Source of the DNA: an uncultured Victivallales bacterium
Lineage (GTDB): Bacteria > Verrucomicrobiota > Lentisphaeria > Oligosphaerales > JAFGRS01
Direction: 5' to 3'
DNA: 39,927 bases
Assembly (NCBI GenBank): GCA_903837355.1
Contig: CAILUI010000443.1
Coordinates: 1 to 39,927, forward strand
Positions 25,213 to 31,767 of this stretch are shown piece by piece. The translations under genes were made by a program, and so were the position numbers. Numbering within the stretch: position 1 is the stretch's first letter; each line of letters opens with the position of its first letter. The notes beneath the pieces were generated by a model. That model was not told the DNA's origin. It saw only the letters and a program-made list of their open reading frames with translations, and made no database searches.

Positions 25213-27990
25213 ATGACGATATCCGAGCGAACTGCGACTCTCGTCCGTGACGTGCTGGCAAACCATCACCGCCGCACTCAGGACAGGCGTGCCGGTGATG
25301 CTGTTCACGAGGCATTGACCAAGAGCCTTCCACAGTCGTTCGCGGCAGACATCAATCGGCCTGATCTAACCGCCAGGGGCCGTGATGGGGTGGGGCGCCG
25401 CGCGTTTGTCCCCTGGCTGGGTTTCCACAAGGAGAGCCTTGGAGCCGGCGGCCAGGAGGGTATCTACCTCTGCCTGCTGTTCGCTGCTGACGGCGGCGCA
25501 GTCTGTCTGACGATCCAGCAAGGCTCAAGCAAGCTCACGCAAACTGAACTCAAGCGCAGGCGGGAGCTGCTTAGGCAACGGTTCGCCATCCTCGGGAATT
25601 CAGAGGAACTTGCCCTGGGCGACAACGCCAGCGTCAAGAAGAGGGGAGACTACGCTGCAGCTGACGTCTTCCACGTTCGTATCCCTGCTGCGGGGATCAC
25701 TGAGACGACGCTCTCGCAAGCCATGGACCAGGTCCTGCCAGTCTTCGATAGGGTAACGGCAAGCCTCCACTCCTTGGTAGACTACGAACGTCTGTTCGAT
25801 AGCGGTGCAACACCTGCCAACGCGCCCCCACGTTCCCAGCAGCCACGCATGCTTCATGGCATGCTTGCAGACCTTGCCACGGGTTCGCAGGTCGCCGGGC
25901 TGCGCCTTGACAGCGCGATTCTCCATCGCCTCCTCGCCTCACTACTTGCCAAGCGGTTCCTCCTCCTCTCCGGCCTGTCGGGCTCGGGCAAGACCAAGCT
26001 GGCACAGGCGTTGGCGGTGTGGATGGGGGGAAGCTCCGCGCGGGGAGCCGCGACCGCGGAGGTGGAGGCGCATGGCTGGGCAGGGTACGCATCGCGGCGG
26101 TGGTTCAAGCTCAGCTTCAACGATGGCGACGTGATCAGAAAGCTGGCAGGGCTCGAGGAGGGGAAGCTCGCTTTCCTACAGCAGACGATCCTCGACAGCG
26201 GCTACCTCTCGCTGGGCTGGTTGGACAACGATCCCGCGGCCGGCGGAGGCGAGGCACAGAAGCAGTTGATGAGTGCGCTGCGCTTGGGCGACGTCGTGAT
26301 CGCCTATGGGGGCAAGTCGTTTTCGGTCCTTGGCATTGGCGAGGTCATCCGAGGTCCTTTCAAGGATGAGTTCGGCGAGGCGTTCCAGGCGTTCAAAGGA
26401 TGCTCGCGGAACTTCATCCGGGTGCGCTGGTTGTTCCGGGGACCCGTGGACACATCAGACCTCCAGTTCAGACGCTACAAGGTGGCGTCCTTCGGCATTT
26501 GGCATGACACGATTCATCAGATGGCACCGACGCACATCGCCCAGCTCCTCCGGTACCTGAACGAGACGGGCAAGGGGCTGGAGACAGGCGGGCTGGAGAC
26601 CGCGGGGTCCGCTCCGCGGGATCGGGTTCCGCACAAGGGGCAGGAGTTCGCGGGTAGCTTCATCTGGCGGGTGGAGGCATACCACTTGAGCGAAGGTGAG
26701 ATCACGTTCTGCAAGCGTCACGCGGGTACGTTCTTCCCCGTGCTGGAGTTCGGCAAGCCAGAGGACGCACTCATCATTCTGGACGACGCCAAGGAAGTCC
26801 AGGCGCGTATCCGTCAGGACAGCTCGGGCACCCCCAACCTGTATGGCATGAAAGAGGCGACCGACTGGCTTGCCGGCCTTGGCGCCGGCGCCCTGTTCAA
26901 GGTACAGAAGGAGGCGAGCCGCGGGGCCATCCGTACCGTGGTCCGCTTCAGGAAGCTTGCGGCCCAACCCCTGCCGCCGCCGCGCTACGCGCTCATCGCG
27001 GTCGGGGCGAACTGGACATCGAAGGAGGATCTGCTCGGCTACCCCGATGCGCTGAACGCGGGGAGTTTCCGCGCCAAGCCAGCGTTGGAGCTGCTACTGC
27101 GTGCCACGGAGGACCCCAAGCGGCCCTATTTCCTGATCCTGGACGAGATGAACCTGTCGCATGTGGAGCGCTACTTCTCCGACTTCCTCTCGGCCATGGA
27201 GTCGGGCGAGACGATCACGCTCCACGAAGGTGGGGACTGGCAGACGGACGGCGAGACCCCCGTACCAGCCGCGACGAACATCCCGCCGAACCTCTTCGTC
27301 ATTGGCACGGTGAACGTGGACGAGACGACGTACATGTTCAGCCCGAAGGTGCTCGATCGGGCCAACGTGATTGAGTTCCGCGCGGACGCAGCGAGGGTCA
27401 ACGGCTTCCTGGGGAGTCCGGCGGAAGTCGATTTGGGCGGGCTGGCCGGCAAGGGGGCTGAGTTCGCGGAGTTGTTCGTGCAGACGGCCTCCGGTAAGCT
27501 CGGGACCGACTTCGACCTCGACGAAGGGACGAAGCAGGCGCTGCAGGTGGAGTTGGATCTCCTCTTTGCCGTGCTGGCCGAGCACGAGGCGGAGTTCGGC
27601 TTCCGCACGGCGAAGGACGTTGCCCGGTTTATGCATTGCCACAGGCTTCTCAGCGGCGACACGTGGCAGTTCGTTCAGGCCATGGACGCGGTGGTGATGC
27701 AGAAGATCCTGCCGAAGCTGCACGGGTCTCAGGCGAAACTGACGCCAGTGCTCCAGGGACTGGGGGCGGTGTGTTACGACGACCGTGCTAAGGGCCGGGA
27801 TGAACTCCTTACGGCGGCACGTACGGCCGCCAGTCGCCGGGATGAGGCGTACGACTTCGTGGGGGTCGACGCCGAGGCCAAGCCGAGATACGACGCTGGC
27901 AAGGCGTACTACCCGATGAGTTTCGCCAAGATCCAACGGATGCTGCGCAAACTCGAACGGGACGGGTTCGCGAGCTTTGCCGAGGCCTGA
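25213..27990 (+). CDS. McrB-like AAA+ GTPase with N-terminal DUF3578-like domain and an insertion resembling EVE/PUA
   Basis: 925 aa. The N-terminus (~res 5-170) has WLGFHKESLGAGGQEGIYLC and LTIQQGSSKLT, fitting the MrcB/DUF3578 DNA-binding type domain. The motor has Walker A SGLSGSGKTKLAQA (~252-262), GANWTSKEDLLGYPDALN (~597), Walker B PYFLILDEMNLSHVERYF (~638) and the McrB signature FVIGTVNVDETTYMFSPKVLDR (~695). In ordinary McrB the Walker A and the NWT-LLGY segment are some 60-100 residues apart; here they are ~340 apart. The insert begins GYLSLGWLDND and contains ALRLGDVVIAYGGK, VLGIGEVIRG and RVRWLF, the pattern of EVE/PUA-like modified-base readers. It is expected to translocate DNA and drive the McrC-like nuclease after recognising modified DNA. 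The ATG has AAGGG upstream. Confidence 0.85.
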   Translation: MTISERTATLVRDVLANHHRRTQDRRAGDAVHEALTKSLPQSFAADINRPDLTARGRDGVGRRAFVPWLGFHKESLGAGGQEGIYLCLLFAADGGAVCLTIQQGSSKLTQTELKRRRELLRQRFAILGNSEELALGDNASVKKRGDYAAADVFHVRIPAAGITETTLSQAMDQVLPVFDRVTASLHSLVDYERLFDSGATPANAPPRSQQPRMLHGMLADLATGSQVAGLRLDSAILHRLLASLLAKRFLLLSGLSGSGKTKLAQALAVWMGGSSARGAATAEVEAHGWAGYASRRWFKLSFNDGDVIRKLAGLEEGKLAFLQQTILDSGYLSLGWLDNDPAAGGGEAQKQLMSALRLGDVVIAYGGKSFSVLGIGEVIRGPFKDEFGEAFQAFKGCSRNFIRVRWLFRGPVDTSDLQFRRYKVASFGIWHDTIHQMAPTHIAQLLRYLNETGKGLETGGLETAGSAPRDRVPHKGQEFAGSFIWRVEAYHLSEGEITFCKRHAGTFFPVLEFGKPEDALIILDDAKEVQARIRQDSSGTPNLYGMKEATDWLAGLGAGALFKVQKEASRGAIRTVVRFRKLAAQPLPPPRYALIAVGANWTSKEDLLGYPDALNAGSFRAKPALELLLRATEDPKRPYFLILDEMNLSHVERYFSDFLSAMESGETITLHEGGDWQTDGETPVPAATNIPPNLFVIGTVNVDETTYMFSPKVLDRANVIEFRADAARVNGFLGSPAEVDLGGLAGKGAEFAELFVQTASGKLGTDFDLDEGTKQALQVELDLLFAVLAEHEAEFGFRTAKDVARFMHCHRLLSGDTWQFVQAMDAVVMQKILPKLHGSQAKLTPVLQGLGAVCYDDRAKGRDELLTAARTAASRRDEAYDFVGVDAEAKPRYDAGKAYYPMSFAKIQRMLRKLERDGFASFAEA

Positions 27991-27996
27991 GCACGC

Positions 27997-30363
27997 GTGA
28001 GCGACCAAACGGTCAGCCGGGGCGAGGTCACCTTTGTCGACCGGGACGGCCGGGCGCGCGGGCACCTCGTCGTCCAGCCGGCCACGGCGGAGAAGGACCC
28101 ACTTTGGTTGCTCGACGAGGCCGAAGCCCGGCGGCGAGGCGAGGAGCGGGTGCAACTGCTGGAGGACCGGCGCTACACGTTCACGATGACGGACACTCCC
28201 GCCGGCGCCACGCTCGAGGTGGCCGGTGGCGCCACAGAGCTGTTCCCCGGCCTGGGCATGATCGAACCCGGCGCCAACACAGGCATGCTGCCGCTGCATC
28301 TGGTGGACCCGAAGGGGCGGCGACTCGCCAGCGCCGCGGTGGAGGTCCGTTCGGTCAAGATCGGCTGGCGCGATGACTACCAGCGCATGCTGAAGTACAT
28401 CACTGACCAGAGCCTCGGGCTACTCCTGCAGATGAACGCGCCGGCCAGTGCTCGACTGGTGGCCGACCGCCTGCTGAAGCCTGAGACACTGGGCCAGCGC
28501 TTCGCTTTCCTGCAGTCCCTGCTGGGGAGTCGGAGTTTCGAGGCTGCCGTGCACCAGGTCGTGAGTGCACCTCATGTGCGGTCCGCGCTGGGACCCGAAG
28601 AGATGGAGATCGCGCGAGGTGGCTGCCGGCTGGGGTGCCGGGAGATGCTCCAGTTGGTCAGCCGTCACCCCCGCCAGCGCGTTCCCGAAAACCATCCTCT
28701 GCAGAGGATTGGACTACGAACGTTGCCGCGGCAGGTCACCACCCACGAGCACCGCGACTTTCTCGACACGCCCGAGAACCGCTTCGTGAAGCACGCCTTG
28801 GGGGCCTTCGTGCAGTTCCTCTCGGCGATGGAGCGACGCGTATCAGGCCTGCCCGAGCCGGACAGCCCGGCAAACCGTCGCCTGCGGCAGGATATCTGCG
28901 GGCTCCGCAACCGACTCCAGGTGTGGCTGGGGCATCCCCTCTTCCGGGAGGTCTCTGGACCGGACATGCTGCCGTTGGGCAGTCCGGTGCTTCAGCGTCG
29001 GCAAGGTTACCGCGAGATCTACCGGGCCTGGATGCAGTTCAACCTCGCGGCGCGCCTGGTGTGGCAGGGCGGCGATGACGTCTTCGCGGCTGGGAAGCGC
29101 GACGTCGCGGTGCTCTACGAGTACTGGGTCTTCTTCAGGTTGTTGGAGGCGATCACGGCGCTCTACGGCCTGCGCCGATTGCCGGTGCAGGAGCTGATTG
29201 AGCGCACGGCCGATGGCTTCGGCCTGAAGCTGAAGAGCGGGCGCCACCTGACGATCGAAGGCGACTACCAAGGCGGGCCTCTCCCGCTACGCATCCGCTT
29301 CGCCTACAACCTGACCTTCAGTCGCAGTGGCGAGGGTGAGGTCAGCTACCCGGCGAAGGGGTCGTGGACGTACCGCCTAAGGCCGGACTACACGCTGTCC
29401 CTATGGCCTGCCGGCCTCGCGGAGGACGACGCCGAACGCCAGGAACAGATCGTGCACCTGCACTTCGACGCCAAGTACCGCGTCCAGAGCCGGTCCGGCG
29501 CGAAGGTCTCTTCCATCGTGGACCTGTTTGGTGACGACGCGGACGACGCGGCGGGCGGCGCCGAGCAGGAAGAGAGGGCCGGGCGGATGTCGAAACGCTC
29601 AGACCTGCTGAAGATGCACGCCTACCGCGACGCGATCCGGCGCACGGAGGGTGCTTACATCATCTACCCGGGCGACACTGAGAAGCGCTGGTGCGGATTC
29701 CGCGAACTCCTGCCTGGAGTCGGAGCCTTCCCGGTCTACCCGGGCGACGAGGTCCGTGGGATGCGGAGCATCACGGACTTCCTCGAGAAGGTGACGGTGC
29801 TCTGCCAGGACCGCTTCTGCCAGTTGCGCCGTCGGCAGTACTGGACACATGAGGCGGCGCGGGAGGCGCCGCAGGACTACGCCGCGGCGAGACCGTCCCC
29901 AGCCCACGGCGCGCCGCCGGATGATCTGACGGTGACCGTTGGCTTTGTGCCCCCGGAACTGCAGATGGTGGTGCGCGAGCGGCGGGCATTCTTCTTCCAC
30001 GCGGTCTACTCCGATGGCCGTCGGGCGAAGGTCGACCCGCGGGAACTGCGTGGGCGGTACCTGGTGCCGTACTGCAACCACGGGCCGATTGGCTGGTATG
30101 CGGAGGCAAAGACCTGCCGGCTGGTGCAGCGACGGACGGTGGAGCGGCTCATCGGTGCGGCGGCCATGGCCGCACGCGATGCCGGGCGGGATGACTCGCG
30201 GCGCCCGACGCACTACTACGTGATGCGTCTGGGCGCAGTACACGACGGGCTGCCGGTCGAGGCGGGGCGCTGGCGGGAGCTCATCGCGGCGCGAGCGCCG
30301 CAGGGGGCGCCGTTCACGGCGACGTGGGGGACACTGTGGGAAGGGATGAGGGCGGAAAGCTGA
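27997..30363 (+). CDS. McrC-like nuclease subunit (DUF2357 + PD-(D/E)XK, DUF524 type)
   Basis: 788 aa, starting at GTG 27997, 6 nt after the McrB-like stop. The N-terminal half fits DUF2357 (EVRSVKIGWRDDYQRMLKYI, and later TPENRFVKHALGAFVQFL). The nuclease part has VLYEYWVFFRLLEAI, the acidic YRLRPDYTLSL (~462), the DxK pair in HLHFDAKYRV (Asp491, Lys493), and KMHAYRDAIRR with AYIIYPG, the PD-(D/E)XK core of McrC-type proteins. The last ~150 residues (VTVGFVPPELQMVV...HYYVMRLGAV) are an extra domain I do not recognise. It should cleave DNA in complex with the McrB-like GTPase. All putative catalytic residues are present. Confidence 0.85.
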   Translation: MSDQTVSRGEVTFVDRDGRARGHLVVQPATAEKDPLWLLDEAEARRRGEERVQLLEDRRYTFTMTDTPAGATLEVAGGATELFPGLGMIEPGANTGMLPLHLVDPKGRRLASAAVEVRSVKIGWRDDYQRMLKYITDQSLGLLLQMNAPASARLVADRLLKPETLGQRFAFLQSLLGSRSFEAAVHQVVSAPHVRSALGPEEMEIARGGCRLGCREMLQLVSRHPRQRVPENHPLQRIGLRTLPRQVTTHEHRDFLDTPENRFVKHALGAFVQFLSAMERRVSGLPEPDSPANRRLRQDICGLRNRLQVWLGHPLFREVSGPDMLPLGSPVLQRRQGYREIYRAWMQFNLAARLVWQGGDDVFAAGKRDVAVLYEYWVFFRLLEAITALYGLRRLPVQELIERTADGFGLKLKSGRHLTIEGDYQGGPLPLRIRFAYNLTFSRSGEGEVSYPAKGSWTYRLRPDYTLSLWPAGLAEDDAERQEQIVHLHFDAKYRVQSRSGAKVSSIVDLFGDDADDAAGGAEQEERAGRMSKRSDLLKMHAYRDAIRRTEGAYIIYPGDTEKRWCGFRELLPGVGAFPVYPGDEVRGMRSITDFLEKVTVLCQDRFCQLRRRQYWTHEAAREAPQDYAAARPSPAHGAPPDDLTVTVGFVPPELQMVVRERRAFFFHAVYSDGRRAKVDPRELRGRYLVPYCNHGPIGWYAEAKTCRLVQRRTVERLIGAAAMAARDAGRDDSRRPTHYYVMRLGAVHDGLPVEAGRWRELIAARAPQGAPFTATWGTLWEGMRAES

Positions 30364-30377
30364 AAGCTGAGGGCGGA

Positions 30378-30417
30378 GCGTGAGGGCGTGAGAGCGTGAG
30401 AGCGTGGGAGCGTGGTG
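30378..30417. repeat. Short tandem repeat, 8-bp unit GCGTGAGA, five copies
   Basis: Units at 30378, 30386, 30394, 30402 and 30410 vary at one or two positions. It begins 14 nt after the McrC-like stop. Confidence 0.7.
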
Positions 30418-30469
30418 GACCCTCGGGGCGCTGGTCCGCTCGCCTCTGCCGTCCTCAAAGCCGTTCCCG

Positions 30470-30562
30470 TACCCGCGATCCCCGTCGTTGTCGTTGTCGT
30501 GGTCGCTTCCCTTCCCCTTCCCGTACCCGTTCCCGTTCCCTTACCCGCGATTCCTGTCGTTG
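30470..30562. repeat. Low-complexity CCCGTT/TACCCG stretch with a 21-bp direct repeat at its ends
   Basis: TACCCGCGATCCCCGTCGTTG (30470-30490) recurs with two changes at 30542-30562; between them lie TTCCCG/TACCCG-type hexamers. Antisense frames through it give only TG-rich junk peptides. No gene is seen in 30364-30975. Confidence 0.6.
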
Positions 30563-30664
30563 GTCGCGCGGGGGGGGGCGGTGTGGCGGTGTGGATGGGC
30601 GAACCTCCACGGGTCTTGCAGACGGCTGGTACTGCAGGCGATGGGCCGTCCGGGAGATCCGGCC

Positions 30665-30708
30665 GGCGGCTCAGCGGCGCGTGCGCGCCTGGGGAGCTTC
30701 GCCCTCCA
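30665..30708. repeat. R3 repeat, reverse orientation, right side of island
   Basis: This is the reverse complement of the R3 joint: GGCTCAGCGGCGCG followed by GCGCCTGGGGAGCTTCGCCC. It faces the tandem R3 array at 16364-16518, so the island is bracketed by inverted R3 copies. A palindrome TCCTGCTGGACAGCAGGA at 30873-30890 repeats the core found at 17086. Confidence 0.65.
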
Positions 30709-30975
30709 AGGGCAGATGCCCATCTCTCGCGCCCTTTCGGAGTTTCAACCTGACCTGATCGGACGGCACAGCGCCCGCGTGGTGCAGAAGGCGTCAGTAC
30801 GAGCCTCCAGCGACGCGGGAGCCCGCGCGGTGGCGGCCCACCGCAGTCCCAGCCATTCGGGACCGCCCGGGGTCCTGCTGGACAGCAGGATGGCCGCGAG
30901 CCGCGGCCGCTCCACTCTCCGGAGAGGCGCCCGGCCGCGGGCGCGCGGCGGAGGCCCGCCGCAGCTCTACGGGCA

Positions 30976-31731
30976 TCAGGGCTGCCCTGGGGTCGCCCGC
31001 AGGAACTCACTCGCTGCGGCGAACACGTCTGCAGCCGACAGGGTCCGGTCGTAGATGCGGACGTCGGCGAGCAGTCCGACAAACGGATAGGCGTCGTTCC
31101 AGTAGTACTTGCCGAGGGTGAGGCCGCCGGCAGAGGGGCCGGCAACCAGCGCCCTGGGCGCGGGCAGATGCAGGCGGGCGGCCTCGGTGGCATTGATGTA
31201 GAGGACGAGGTCCTGGCGGTCGAACGTCAGGGCGACGTGGGCCCAGTGCTGCGGGTCGATGCTCCACTCGGGCGACTGCAGACGCACGCCCACCTCATCG
31301 TCGCCAAAGCCGAGTTCCGCGGCGAGGCGTCCCCATGTCACACTCAGGCGGTAGCCCTTGGCAGGCTGTCCCGGAACCTCGTCGCCCTTGTTGGCCACGA
31401 TGGCCAGGTGGCTGTCCACGATCTCCGGCCGGATCCAGGCCATCACGGTCAACGCCTCGGCGCCGACCAGGTCTGCGGCCGGCTTGACCCGCAGGCCCTG
31501 ACCCTTGTCCGCCTCGAGGCGAAGCGCCTGGCCGTAGGGGGTCGGCACGACGACCGGGGAAGCGCCCTCTTTGCCCTCCACGGCGGCCGTGTGACCGTTG
31601 CCGGAGGCGTCTGGCAGCGTCTCGCCGGCCGGCGCCGCAAAGTCATAGTGCAGGCGCAGCGCCGGGTCCGCGGCCAGCGCCATCCAGCCGGCCGCGAGGA
31701 GCGCGAGCGAAGCAAGCTGCCAACGTCTCAT
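30976..31731 (-). CDS. Secreted LamG / concanavalin A-like domain protein
   Basis: 251 aa with an N-terminal signal peptide (MRRWQLASLALLAAGWMALAA) and one LamG-like domain: LHYDFAAPAGETLPDASGNGH, LTVMAWIRPE, WAHVALTFDRQDLVLYINA, and the end GLLADVRIYDRTLSAADV. These jelly-roll domains bind carbohydrates or act in extracellular proteins of polysaccharide degraders. Start ATG 31731 has AGGAGA 8 nt upstream. It follows the glycosidase gene by 36 nt and is probably the last cistron of the same unit. Confidence 0.88.
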   Translation of the reverse strand: MRRWQLASLALLAAGWMALAADPALRLHYDFAAPAGETLPDASGNGHTAAVEGKEGASPVVVPTPYGQALRLEADKGQGLRVKPAADLVGAEALTVMAWIRPEIVDSHLAIVANKGDEVPGQPAKGYRLSVTWGRLAAELGFGDDEVGVRLQSPEWSIDPQHWAHVALTFDRQDLVLYINATEAARLHLPAPRALVAGPSAGGLTLGKYYWNDAYPFVGLLADVRIYDRTLSAADVFAAASEFLRATPGQP

Positions 31732-31767
31732 TGCCGGTTCTCCTGGATTCTGCCTTCTGTCTCCCCC

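Noticed and set aside
30216..31193. Antisense frame with a GTGTGRGREATTTTTT-like stretch
   Set aside because: It comes from the CCCGTT low-complexity tract and the end of the nuclease gene; no domain, signal or ribosome site.
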